Shown here piece after piece: positions 11,618-19,487 of a DNA stretch of 47,408 nucleotides. The notes beneath the pieces were generated by a model. That model saw only the letters and a list, made by a program, of their open reading frames with translations, did not search any database and was not told the origin of the DNA. The stretch spans positions 1 through 47,408 of the forward strand of contig DATJLQ010000129.1 in NCBI GenBank assembly GCA_035509415.1, read 5' to 3'. The DNA comes from DATJLQ01 sp035509415. GTDB lineage: Bacteria; Pseudomonadota; Alphaproteobacteria; JACZXZ01. Each line of letters begins with the position of its first letter. The first letter of the stretch is position 1. Made by a program: the position numbers and the translations under genes.

Positions 11618-11857
11618 GATGATGTAGTAAATCTGTGCCGTGGCATCGGTACTGTGTGCGCGGCTCGATCGGGCCCGCCCGACGCATTCCCCGGCCCCTT
11701 GGGGCACCGGCGGACGCGGCAGGGGCGGGCGCGGGGCAGCTAGCCAAGCCAACAGGGCCGACATACCATGACCGACGAAGTTCCGGCGCCTCCCTCGGAC
11801 CAGTCCGCGTCGGCGCAGTCCGCTTCCGGCCCGAAGGGTGAAACGCGGGAGTCTCGG

Positions 11858-12607
11858 ATGCCCTCCGAACACATCATCAAGGTCTACGACGAGGAGCTCA
11901 CGCAGCTCAACAACACGATCGCCCAGATGGGCGGCTTCGCGGAGATCCAGCTCGAGAACGCGATCGAGGCGGTGGTCAAGCGCGACGCCGAGCTGGGGGC
12001 GCGCACGGTCGAGGCCGACGGGCGCGTCGACGAGCTCGAGGCCGAGGTGCAGAACCAGGTGGTGCGCCTCCTGGCCCTGCGCCAGCCGATGGCGCGCGAT
12101 CTGCGCAACATCGTGGCCGCCCTCAAGATCTCGGCCGACATCGAGCGCATCGCCGACTACGCGGCCAACGTCGCGAAGCGCACCCAGGCGCTCATCATGA
12201 GCCCGGTCGTGCAGCCCCTGTTCGCGATCCCGCGCATGGGGGCGCTCGCGCAGCAGCTCATCAAGGACGTGCTCGACGCCTTCGTCGAGCGCGACATCGA
12301 GAAGGCGCTCGCCGTGTGGCGCCGCGACGAGGAGCTCGACGACATGTACGCGGCGCTGTTCCGCGAGCTCCTGACCTACATGATGGAAGACCCGCGCAAC
12401 ATAACGCCCTGCACGCATCTTCTGTTCATCGCCAAGAACATCGAGCGCATCGGCGACCACGCGACCAACATCGCCGAGACCGTGCATTTCCTGGTCGAGG
12501 GCGGCCAGGTGTTGGAGAACCGGCCCAAGGGCGACACCACCAGCTTCACCGTGGTCTCGCCCGCGCCCAAGCGCGCGAGCCGCGCCAAGCCGAAGGCCAG
12601 CGATTAG
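11858..12607 (+). CDS. phoU: Phosphate signalling regulator PhoU
   Basis: Cytoplasmic two-bundle helical protein that couples phosphate transporter state to PhoR and represses the Pho response. It begins M-P-S-E-H-I-I-K-V-Y-D-E-E-L-T-Q-L and carries the two PhoU repeats with E-x-x-x-D metal-type motifs (R-D-L-R-N-I-V-A-A-L-K-I-S-A-D-I-E-R-I-A-D-Y and N-I-E-R-I-G-D-H-A-T-N-I-A-E). Length is 249, matching the family, and GGGAG lies 6 bases before this ATG. An in-frame ATG at 11768 would add a 30-residue low-complexity Ser/Pro/Ala leader unlike PhoU. A short basic tail (about 15 residues, Ala/Lys-rich) follows the second bundle. phoB starts 16 bases after its stop, so the two are co-transcribed. 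Confidence 0.95.
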   Translation: MPSEHIIKVYDEELTQLNNTIAQMGGFAEIQLENAIEAVVKRDAELGARTVEADGRVDELEAEVQNQVVRLLALRQPMARDLRNIVAALKISADIERIADYAANVAKRTQALIMSPVVQPLFAIPRMGALAQQLIKDVLDAFVERDIEKALAVWRRDEELDDMYAALFRELLTYMMEDPRNITPCTHLLFIAKNIERIGDHATNIAETVHFLVEGGQVLENRPKGDTTSFTVVSPAPKRASRAKPKASD

Positions 12608-12623
12608 GAGCGTCGACGCCGGC

Positions 12624-13316
12624 ATGAAGCTCCACATCCTGATCGTCGAGGACGAGGCGGCGCTGGTGGAGCTGCTGCGCTATAATTTCGAGCAGGAGGG
12701 CTTCCGCGTCTCGTCCGCCGCCGACGGCGAGGAGGCGCTGGTCATGGTCGCCGAGGACCAGCCCGACATCGTGCTGCTCGATTGGATGCTGCCGCTCATG
12801 TCGGGCTTCGACGTGTGCCGCCAGCTGCGCCGCCGACCCGAGACGCGCAACACGCCCATCATCATGCTCACCGCGCGCGGCGAGGAGGGGGACCGCATCC
12901 GCGGCCTCAACAGCGGCGCCGACGACTACATGACCAAGCCGTTCTCGCCGCGCGAGCTGATCGCGCGCGTGCGCGCGGTGCTGCGGCGCGCGCGGCCCGC
13001 GCTCTCGGAGGAGAAGCTCACCTTCGGCGACATCGTCATGGATCTGGCCGCCCATCGCGTCACGCGCGCGGGCCAGCACATCCATCTCGGCCCGACCGAG
13101 TTCCGACTCTTGCGCTATCTGCTCGAGCATCCGGGCCGCGTGTTCTCGCGCGAGCAGCTGCTCGATGCGGTCTGGGGCAGCGACGTCTATGTCGAGCCGC
13201 GTACGGTCGACGTGCACATCCGGCGCTTGCGCCGCGCGCTCAACGCGTCGAGCGCCCCCGACCCGATCCGCACCGTGCGCTCGGCCGGCTACGCGATCGA
13301 CGACGCGGTCGCCTGA
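12624..13316 (+). CDS. phoB: Phosphate regulon response regulator PhoB
   Basis: OmpR-family response regulator of 230 residues. Receiver domain: acidic pair near E9-D10, phospho-acceptor Asp53 in L-L-D-W-M-L-P, T/S switch in I-I-M-L-T-A-R, and Lys in Y-M-T-K-P-F-S-P-R-E-L. C-terminal winged helix: H-I-H-L-G-P-T-E-F-R-L-L-R-Y-L-L-E-H-P-G-R-V-F and D-V-Y-V-E-P-R-T-V-D-V-H-I-R-R-L. The block L-L-D-W-M-L-P-x-x-S-G is typical of PhoB, and phoU lies directly before it. Its last 28 bases overlap the 3' end of the convergent acetyltransferase gene. Confidence 0.95.
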   Translation: MKLHILIVEDEAALVELLRYNFEQEGFRVSSAADGEEALVMVAEDQPDIVLLDWMLPLMSGFDVCRQLRRRPETRNTPIIMLTARGEEGDRIRGLNSGADDYMTKPFSPRELIARVRAVLRRARPALSEEKLTFGDIVMDLAAHRVTRAGQHIHLGPTEFRLLRYLLEHPGRVFSREQLLDAVWGSDVYVEPRTVDVHIRRLRRALNASSAPDPIRTVRSAGYAIDDAVA

Positions 13317-16063
13317 GCCGCGGCCGCTTTGGCCCCCGCCGCCGCGCGCGCGGCCATCAGATCGAGCTCGACCAGTACCAGCTCCGCCTCGCCCGGCACG
13401 TTCGACTGCTTGAAGCCGAGCGCGTGGCACAGGTTCAGCATGTTCGCGTTCTCGCGCAGCACGTCGCCGTAGATGCGGCGGATGCCGCGCGCGGTCGCGT
13501 AGGCGATGATGCGCTCCATGAGGAACTGGCCGAGCCCGTGCCCCTTCAGGTCGGTGCGCACGACGATGGCGTATTCCGCCTGCTCGTTGTCCGGGTCGGC
13601 GACGATGCGCACGACCGCGAGGATTTCCGGGTCGACGATTCGAGCCTTGCCGTCGGCCGCCGCGGGCGGGCACAGCACGAACGCCATCTCGCGCTCGTAA
13701 TCGATCTGGGTCAGGCGCGCGAGGAAGGCGGGCGAGAGCGCCTTGAGGGGCGCGAAGAAGCGGAGCCGCACGTCCTCGGGCGAGAGATGCTCGAAGAAAT
13801 CGACGATCGAGGGCGCGTCCTCGGGCCGGACCGGCCTGAGCACGAAATGGCGCCCGTCGGGCAGCGTCACCGCCTCCTCGAGCTCGGAGGGATAGGGACG
13901 GATCGCGAGGCGCTCGGTGCCCTCGCCGCGCGCGGGACGGATCTTGACGCGCGCATCGAGCGCCATGACCCCCGAAGAATCGACGTAAAGCGGGTTGATG
14001 TCGAGCTCGGCAACCTCGGCGAAATCGACCGCGAGCTGGGAAATCTTGACCAGCGTGAGCGCCACCGCGTCGAGCGCCACGGGGGACTGGTGGCGGAAAC
14101 CCTGGAGCAGCTTGTAGATGCGCGTGCGCGTCATGAGATCGCGCGCGATCATCATGTTGAGGGGGGCCAGCGCCAGCGCCTTGTCCGAGATCACCTCGGC
14201 GCCGATGCCGCCATGGCCGAACAGGATCACCGGGCCGAACTGCGCGTCCACGGTCATGCCGACGATGAGCTCGTAGGCCCCCTCGTCGGCGCGCGGCGTG
14301 CGCGCCATGGGCTCGACCGTGAAGCCCTCGAGGCGCGCCTTCGGATGGCTCGCCGCGATCTTCGCCTTCATGGTCTCGGCCGCGGCGCGCACCTCGTCCG
14401 GGGTCGCGAGGTTGAGGACGACGCCGCCCGCGTCGCTCTTGTGGGTGATGTCGAGCGAGAGAATCTTGAGCGCACAGGGTGCCTCGAACGCGGCCGCGAG
14501 CCGCGCCGCCTCCTCCGGCGTGCGCGCGACCTTGGTCGGGATCGCGGGGATGCTGTAGGCGTCGAGCACCTCCTTCGCCTCGGGCTCGGTGAGCCATTCG
14601 CGCCCCTCGGCGAGGGCTGACGCGATCAGCGCCCTCACTTTCGCCTTGTCGGGCGCGAACGCCTCGGGGATCGAGGGCGGCACCTGGATGAGGAGGTTCT
14701 GGTTGCGCCGGTAGCGCACCATGTGCATGAAGGCGCGCACCGCGTGGTTGGGGGTCGCGTAGGTCGGAATGCCGGCCTCGGCGAACAGGCGGCGCGATTC
14801 GGCGACCGCACTTTCCCCCACCCAGCTCGTGAACAGGTTGCGCGACCGGCCCTTGGCCGCGCCGATCACGGCCTTGGCGGCGTCGGTCGAGGACGCGACC
14901 GCGGTCGGGCAATTGAGCACCAGCACCGCGTCCGCCGTCGGGTCGCCCGCGAGTGCCGAATAGGCGGCCTTGTAGCGCTCGGGCGGCGCGTCGCCGATGA
15001 TGTCGACCGGATTGCCGTGCGACCAGGTGCGCGGCAGGACCTTGTCGAGGGCCGCGATCGTCTCGGGCGCCAAGCTCGCGAGATGGCCGCCCTGCTCGAT
15101 CAGGCTGTCGGTCGCCATGACGCCGATGCCGCCGCCATTGGTGAGGATCGCGAGCCGGTCGCCGTCCGAGGGGCGGCAGAGGGCCAGCGTCTCGACCGCG
15201 TCGAACAGCTCGTCGAACTCGTAGACGCGCAGCATGCCCGCGCGCTGGATCGCGGCGTCGTAGACCGCGTCCGAGCCCGCCATTGCACCGGTGTGCGAGC
15301 TCGCGGCCTTGGCCCCTTCGGGGCGCCGGCCGGCCTTCACCACCACGACCGGCTTCGAGCGCGCAGCACTGCGTGCCGCCGACATGAACTTCCGCGCGTG
15401 GGTGACGCCCTCGATATAGAGCAGGATCGCGCGCGTGCCCGGGTCGCTCGCGAGGTAGTCGAGCATGTCGCCGAAATCGACGTCGACCATGTCGCCGAGC
15501 GAGACGAGATGGGAGAATCCGATGCCGCGCGGCCGCGCCCAATCGAGCACCGCCGTCACCATGGCGCCCGATTGCGCCACGAAGGCGAGGTCGCCCGCGC
15601 GCGGCGACACGTGCGCGAAGCTCGCATTGAGCTTGATGCCGGGGACCAGGATGCCGAGGCAATTGGGCCCGATCACGCGCAGAAGATGGGGCTTGGCCGC
15701 GTCCAGCACGCGCTGGCGCAGATCGGCGCCCACCCGGTCCTCGCCCTCGCCGAAGCCGGCGGTGATGACGACCGCGGCCTTGGTGCCGCGCCTCCCGAGC
15801 GCGGCGACGATGCCCGGCACCGCCTCGGGCGGGGTCGAGATCACGGCGAGCTCGGGGACCACCGGGAGATGGTCCACGTCGGGATAAGCGAGCACGCCCT
15901 CGATCGCCGGATGCTTCGGGTTGACCGGCATCACCGGCCCCTCGAAGCCGCTATGGAACAGGTTGCGCCCGAGCACTTCGCCGACCGAGCTCGGCCGCTC
16001 GCTCGCGCCGATCAGCGCGATCGAATGGGGCTTGAACAGGAATTCGAGATTCCGGACCGTCAT
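13289..16063 (-). CDS. Pat/YfiQ-type protein lysine acetyltransferase (acyl-CoA synthetase-like plus GNAT fusion)
   Basis: A 924-residue fusion. The N-terminal CoA-binding domain of ADP-forming acyl-CoA synthetases starts F-K-P-H-S-I-A-L-I-G-A-S. A succinyl-CoA-ligase-like flavodoxin domain follows (L-A-I-L-T-N-G-G-G-I-G-V-M-A-T-D), then an ATP-grasp part (A-L-K-I-L-S-L-D-I-T-H-K-S-D-A-G-G-V; F-G-H-G-G-I-G-A-E), and a C-terminal GNAT domain from about 760 with the acetyl-CoA loop D-L-K-G-H-G-L-G-Q-F-L-M. This order matches Pat/PatZ/Pka enzymes, which acetylate lysines such as that of acetyl-CoA synthetase. The conserved His region of the flavodoxin part is not checked here. Its C-terminus overlaps phoB by 28 bases. 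The macrodomain gene lies 80 bases upstream on the same strand. Confidence 0.88.
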   Translation of the reverse strand: MTVRNLEFLFKPHSIALIGASERPSSVGEVLGRNLFHSGFEGPVMPVNPKHPAIEGVLAYPDVDHLPVVPELAVISTPPEAVPGIVAALGRRGTKAAVVITAGFGEGEDRVGADLRQRVLDAAKPHLLRVIGPNCLGILVPGIKLNASFAHVSPRAGDLAFVAQSGAMVTAVLDWARPRGIGFSHLVSLGDMVDVDFGDMLDYLASDPGTRAILLYIEGVTHARKFMSAARSAARSKPVVVVKAGRRPEGAKAASSHTGAMAGSDAVYDAAIQRAGMLRVYEFDELFDAVETLALCRPSDGDRLAILTNGGGIGVMATDSLIEQGGHLASLAPETIAALDKVLPRTWSHGNPVDIIGDAPPERYKAAYSALAGDPTADAVLVLNCPTAVASSTDAAKAVIGAAKGRSRNLFTSWVGESAVAESRRLFAEAGIPTYATPNHAVRAFMHMVRYRRNQNLLIQVPPSIPEAFAPDKAKVRALIASALAEGREWLTEPEAKEVLDAYSIPAIPTKVARTPEEAARLAAAFEAPCALKILSLDITHKSDAGGVVLNLATPDEVRAAAETMKAKIAASHPKARLEGFTVEPMARTPRADEGAYELIVGMTVDAQFGPVILFGHGGIGAEVISDKALALAPLNMMIARDLMTRTRIYKLLQGFRHQSPVALDAVALTLVKISQLAVDFAEVAELDINPLYVDSSGVMALDARVKIRPARGEGTERLAIRPYPSELEEAVTLPDGRHFVLRPVRPEDAPSIVDFFEHLSPEDVRLRFFAPLKALSPAFLARLTQIDYEREMAFVLCPPAAADGKARIVDPEILAVVRIVADPDNEQAEYAIVVRTDLKGHGLGQFLMERIIAYATARGIRRIYGDVLRENANMLNLCHALGFKQSNVPGEAELVLVELDLMAARAAAGAKAAAAQATASSIA

Positions 16064-16143
16064 CCTCGTCGACCTTGTCAGGGGAATTTGGCGCCATCAT
16101 GGCGCTTTCCCGGTGCCGTACCCTGATCTAGCTCAAATGCACG

Positions 16144-16683
16144 TCACCTCGAGGGGCCGCCCATTAAATGGGCAAACGAGTCCGCGGCCAACGCGCGGTA
16201 GGTTTCCGCAGCCTCGGCGCCGAAGCAGCAAAAGACAATACGCGCGAGCTCGGGGGCGCGCGCGGATTCCGCGGCTACGGTCGCGAGCGCGATCTCGGCC
16301 GCGCGCGCGAGCGGGAAGCGGTAGATGCCGGTCGAGATCGCGGGGAAGGCGATGCTGGCCGCGGCGAGCTCGGCCGCGCGCGCGATCGAATTGGCGTAAC
16401 AGGCCGCGAGCAATCGCGCCTCGTCCCGCGCGCCGCCATGCCAGACCGGCCCCACGGTGTGGATCACCCATTTCGCCTTGAGCCTGAAGCCGCGCGTGAC
16501 CTTGGCCTCGCCCGTGGCGCAGCCGCCCAAGCGGCGGCATTCCTCGAGGAGCTCGGGCCCGGCCGCGCGATGGATGGCGCCGTCGACCCCGCCGCCGCCG
16601 AGAAGCGTCGCGTTCGCCGCGTTCACGATCGCATCGACCGCGAGCGCCGTGATGTCGCCTTGGTGAATCTCGAACCGGGCCAT
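16144..16683 (-). CDS. Macrodomain ADP-ribose-binding hydrolase (YmdB-like)
   Basis: A 179-residue single macrodomain, probably an O-acetyl-ADP-ribose deacetylase or mono-ADP-ribosyl hydrolase. Visible signatures: Q-G-D-I-T (Asp10, adenine contact), I-V-N-A-A-N-A-T-L-L-G-G-G-G-V-D-G-A-I (Asn21, Asn24, catalytic-loop Gly run), G-E-A-K-V-T, W-V-I-H-T-V-G-P-V-W, and the phosphate loop P-A-I-S-T-G-I-Y-R-F-P. The start is the ATG at 16683; the open frame continues far upstream but that part is an out-of-frame shadow of the next gene. It ends 80 bases from the acetyltransferase gene and begins 29 bases after the racemase-like gene, so an ampG-racemase-macrodomain operon is likely. Confidence 0.92.
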   Translation of the reverse strand: MARFEIHQGDITALAVDAIVNAANATLLGGGGVDGAIHRAAGPELLEECRRLGGCATGEAKVTRGFRLKAKWVIHTVGPVWHGGARDEARLLAACYANSIARAAELAAASIAFPAISTGIYRFPLARAAEIALATVAAESARAPELARIVFCCFGAEAAETYRALAADSFAHLMGGPSR

Positions 16684-16712
16684 GCTGCCTCGATTCTCGG
16701 GCGCCGCGCCGC

Positions 16713-17807
16713 TTATGCGACCTCGTAGCGCGCGACCGCTTTCTCGTCCCATTCCATGCCGTGGCCGGGCCGGTCGGGCACCTCGACGATGCCGTCCACG
16801 ACCTTGAGCGGCGCGCGCAGAATCGGATCCGCCCAATCCATGTATTCGAGCCAATGGGCGGTGGGTGTGATGGCGAGCAAATGCGCGCTCACCTCCGGAA
16901 ACAGGTGCGACGACATCTCGATCCCCGCCGCGTCCGCGAGCCCCGCCGCGCGTTGCCAGCCCGTGACGCCGCCGATGCGTTGCACGTCCGGCATGACGTA
17001 GTCGCACGCGTTCGCCGCGAGGGCCGCCGCCATCGCCTGGGGGAAGACGAAATTCTCGCCGATCTGGATCGGCGTCGCGAGCGCGGACGCGACGCGCGCG
17101 TTCCCGGCATAATCGTCGTGGCGCACCGGCTCCTCGATCCAGGCAAGCCCCTCGCCGTCGAGCCCGCGGCCGCGCGCGATCGCCTCGGTCACGGTGAGCG
17201 CCTGGTTGTAGTCCGCCATGAGGATCGCGTCGGCCGGGATCGCGCGCCGCACCGCGCGCACTACGGCGAGATCGTCGCGTGGCTCCGCGCGGCCGAGCCG
17301 CAGCTTGATCGCGTGGAAGCCTTCGGCGAGCAGGGCTTGGGCTTCCGCGGCCGCTTCGGACGCAGAAATAATGCCGAGGCCGTTGCTATTATAGGCCGGA
17401 ACCGGCCGCAATGCGCCGCCGAGATAACGCGCGAGCGGGAGGTCGGCCGCGCGCGCGAGCGCATCCCAGCACGCGACATCGAGCCCGGACATGGCGATCC
17501 CGACCATGCCCTTGGGATCGAGGAGCCGGTAGCGCTTCAAATTGTCCGCGAAAAGCGCCGTGGGCTCGACCTTCTTACCCTCGACGTTCGCCGCGATCTC
17601 GGCGACCGCCGCGCGCAGCAACGGCAAGTGGCGCTCGAAGAAGCTGTAGAGATAGGCGCGGCCGACGACCCCCTCCTCGGTCTCGAGGTCGAGGAGCACG
17701 AAGCACGCGGTCGAGATCAGGCCCGAGGAAACGGCGAGCGCCCGCTTCATGGGAAGACGCACGGCGCGCGCCTTGAGGCGTCGGATGGTGAGCGGCGGAC
17801 GCGTCAT
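16713..17807 (-). CDS. Mandelate racemase/enolase-superfamily protein with Lys-to-Arg change at a catalytic position
   Basis: A 364-residue TIM-barrel enzyme very close in layout to mandelate racemase. With a constant offset of 4 from mandelate racemase numbering, the metal ligands are Asp199 (M-A-D-Y-N-Q), Glu225 (W-I-E-E-P) and Glu251 (I-G-E-N). The His-Asp dyad is His301 (S-S-H-L-F) with Asp274 (M-P-D-V-Q-R-I-G-G-V-T-G-W), and Glu321 (H-W-L-E) is the electrophile. The K-x-K motif reads K168-L-R170, so the S-face base Lys is Arg. GGGAGG lies just upstream of the ATG at 17807. It follows ampG by 29 bases. Substrate is unknown; it could be a racemase, an epimerase or an acid-sugar dehydratase. 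Confidence 0.87.
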   Translation of the reverse strand: MTRPPLTIRRLKARAVRLPMKRALAVSSGLISTACFVLLDLETEEGVVGRAYLYSFFERHLPLLRAAVAEIAANVEGKKVEPTALFADNLKRYRLLDPKGMVGIAMSGLDVACWDALARAADLPLARYLGGALRPVPAYNSNGLGIISASEAAAEAQALLAEGFHAIKLRLGRAEPRDDLAVVRAVRRAIPADAILMADYNQALTVTEAIARGRGLDGEGLAWIEEPVRHDDYAGNARVASALATPIQIGENFVFPQAMAAALAANACDYVMPDVQRIGGVTGWQRAAGLADAAGIEMSSHLFPEVSAHLLAITPTAHWLEYMDWADPILRAPLKVVDGIVEVPDRPGHGMEWDEKAVARYEVA

Positions 17808-17836
17808 CTCGATCCTCCCGTTCCGATATCCCCCGC

Positions 17837-19114
17837 TCAGGCCGCGGCCGCGAGACTGTCGCGCCGGGCGAGCCAGATCAGCACCAGGATACCCGGGACG
17901 CCGAAAACCGTCGCGAGGGAAAAGAAGCTCACCCAGTCCATCTGGTCCTTGAGCCAGCCGCTGCCGCTCGCGAACAAGGTGCGCCCGACCACCGCGAGCG
18001 AGGAGAGGAGCGCGTATTGGGTCGCCGTGAAGCCGGCCGAGCACAGGCCCGAGAGATAGGCCACGAGCGCCGCCGAGCCCATGCCCGCGGTCACGTTCTC
18101 GGTCGCGATGGTCAGCGCCAAGACGCCGATATCGTGGCCCGCGAGCGCCTGGAGCGCGTACATGAGATTGGCCGCCGACTGCAAAATGCCGCAAATAAGG
18201 AGACTCCGGAACATGCCGAGCCGCGTCACCATGAGCCCGCCCAGGAAGGCACCCAGGAGCGTCGCGAAGAAGCCGAAGATTTTCGACACGCTCGCGATCT
18301 CGGCGAGCGAGAAATGGAGGTCGATGTAAAGCGGGGAGGCCATGACGCCCGCGACCACGTCCGAGAGCTTGTAGAGCACGATGAAGACGAGGATCACGGG
18401 CCAATCGGCGCGGCGCACGAAGTCGGCGAAGGGCGCGATCACATGGGCGCCGAGCCAGCGCTGGAGCCGGCCCTCGTCGCGCGGGGAGGCGTGCTTCGGC
18501 GGCGGTGCCGGCTCGGGGTTCAAAAGCACGGTCGCCATCCCGACCGCGATGAGCGCCGCCATCACCGCATAGGCCGCGTGCCATCCATAGGCGCCCGCGA
18601 CGTAGAGCGCCCCCGCACCCGCGACCAGCATGGCGAGGCGGTAGCCGACCTGGACCATGGTCGCACCGGCGCCTTGCTGGTCGGGATGGAGGATCTCGAC
18701 CCGGTAGGCGTCGATCACGATGTCCTGGCTCGCCGAGAGAAACGCGACCGCGACCGCGGCGAGTGCGGTGAGATAGGGCTCCTGCTTGGGGGTCAAGGTA
18801 CCGAGGGCGAAGATCGCCGCCATGAGCAGAAGCTGAATCAGGAGCATCCAGCCGCGCCGCTGGCCGAGGTGCGAGAAGAGCGGAAGGCGCACCCCGTCGA
18901 TCAGCGGCGACCAGAGGAACTTGAAGGAATAGGGCAGGCCCACCGCGGCGAACAGGCCGATTTCGGTCTTCGACACCCCCTCGGTCGCGAGCCAGGTCGA
19001 GAGGGTCGAGAAGGTGAGCAGCAACGGCAACCCGCTCGAGAATCCGAGCAGCAGGATCGAGCGCACCCGCGCATCGCGATAGACCGAAAGGGCGTCGAGC
19101 CAATTGCGGATCAC
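17837..19114 (-). CDS. ampG: AmpG-like MFS permease (muropeptide transporter family)
   Basis: Inner-membrane major-facilitator protein with about 12 hydrophobic segments. The N-terminal block L-L-G-F-S-S-G-L-P-L-L-L-T-F and the following F-A-A-V-G-L-P-Y-S-F-K-F-L-W-S-P-L-I-D-G are hallmarks of AmpG, which imports anhydro-muropeptides for cell-wall recycling. Later S-A-S-Q-D-I-V-I-D-A-Y-R also fits. I place the start at the GTG at 19114 (V-I-R-N-W-L-D-A-L), giving 425 residues; a TTG at 19123 and an ATG at 19162 are alternatives, but the latter begins inside a palindromic repeat and adds unconserved-looking residues. It is the first gene of a likely operon with the racemase-like and macrodomain genes. 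Confidence 0.87.
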   Translation of the reverse strand: MIRNWLDALSVYRDARVRSILLLGFSSGLPLLLTFSTLSTWLATEGVSKTEIGLFAAVGLPYSFKFLWSPLIDGVRLPLFSHLGQRRGWMLLIQLLLMAAIFALGTLTPKQEPYLTALAAVAVAFLSASQDIVIDAYRVEILHPDQQGAGATMVQVGYRLAMLVAGAGALYVAGAYGWHAAYAVMAALIAVGMATVLLNPEPAPPPKHASPRDEGRLQRWLGAHVIAPFADFVRRADWPVILVFIVLYKLSDVVAGVMASPLYIDLHFSLAEIASVSKIFGFFATLLGAFLGGLMVTRLGMFRSLLICGILQSAANLMYALQALAGHDIGVLALTIATENVTAGMGSAALVAYLSGLCSAGFTATQYALLSSLAVVGRTLFASGSGWLKDQMDWVSFFSLATVFGVPGILVLIWLARRDSLAAAA

Positions 19115-19156
19115 GTCAAGCAAGCCCGAAGCGCAGCGCCCGTTCGCTGCACGGCG

Positions 19157-19312
19157 CATCACCCCGACCCCAACCCTCCCCCGTCAAGGGGGAGGGGGAA
19201 ATGGAGCCCGGAATCGGAGACCGCACATGCCGCCATGTCTTTCCTCCCCCCTCGAGGGGGAGGACGCCCAAGGCCGCAGGGCTTGGGCGGGTGGGGGGTG
19301 GTCCGCGCATCG
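19157..19312. repeat. Pair of C-run/G-run palindromic intergenic elements
   Basis: The left element has CCCTCCCCC-gtcaa-GGGGGAGGGGG arms (about 19173-19200). The right one has CCTCCCCC-ctcga-GGGGGAGG (about 19244-19264) followed by a hairpin GCCCAAGGCC-gcag-GGCTTGGGC and a G-run. The two face each other as an imperfect inverted pair. Such short GC-run palindromes are common between genes in alphaproteobacteria. They fill the first half of the 373-base gap between ampG and typA. Confidence 0.65.
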
Positions 19313-19359
19313 AAGAATCATATTGTGCCGAGGCGCCGAACGCCAGCGGCGGCCGTGTC

Positions 19360-19449
19360 CTTCGAGACGCCCGCAACGCGGGCTCGTCCGGACGAGAAAC
19401 GACGTCGAGAGAACGGGCCCTCAACCTCGAGGAACGTAGCGTCTCGAAG
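19360..19449. repeat. Decayed copy of the CTTCGAGACGC palindromic repeat
   Basis: CTTCGAGACGC (19360-19370) and its exact reverse complement GCGTCTCGAAG (19439-19449) bound a 68-base core that includes CCCGCAACGCGGG-like and CGTCCGGACG palindromes. The arms match those of the repeats at 21461-21800 and 22998-23223. It occupies the second half of the gap between ampG and typA; I see no gene there. Confidence 0.6.
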
Positions 19450-19487
19450 AATGGGGACCGAAAGAACTCTGGCGGCCCGATCCCGCC

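Noticed and set aside
16684..17007. N-terminal extension of the macrodomain frame to 17007
   Set aside because: The added residues are a frame-shifted reading of the racemase-like gene; the macrodomain starts with M-A-R-F at 16683.
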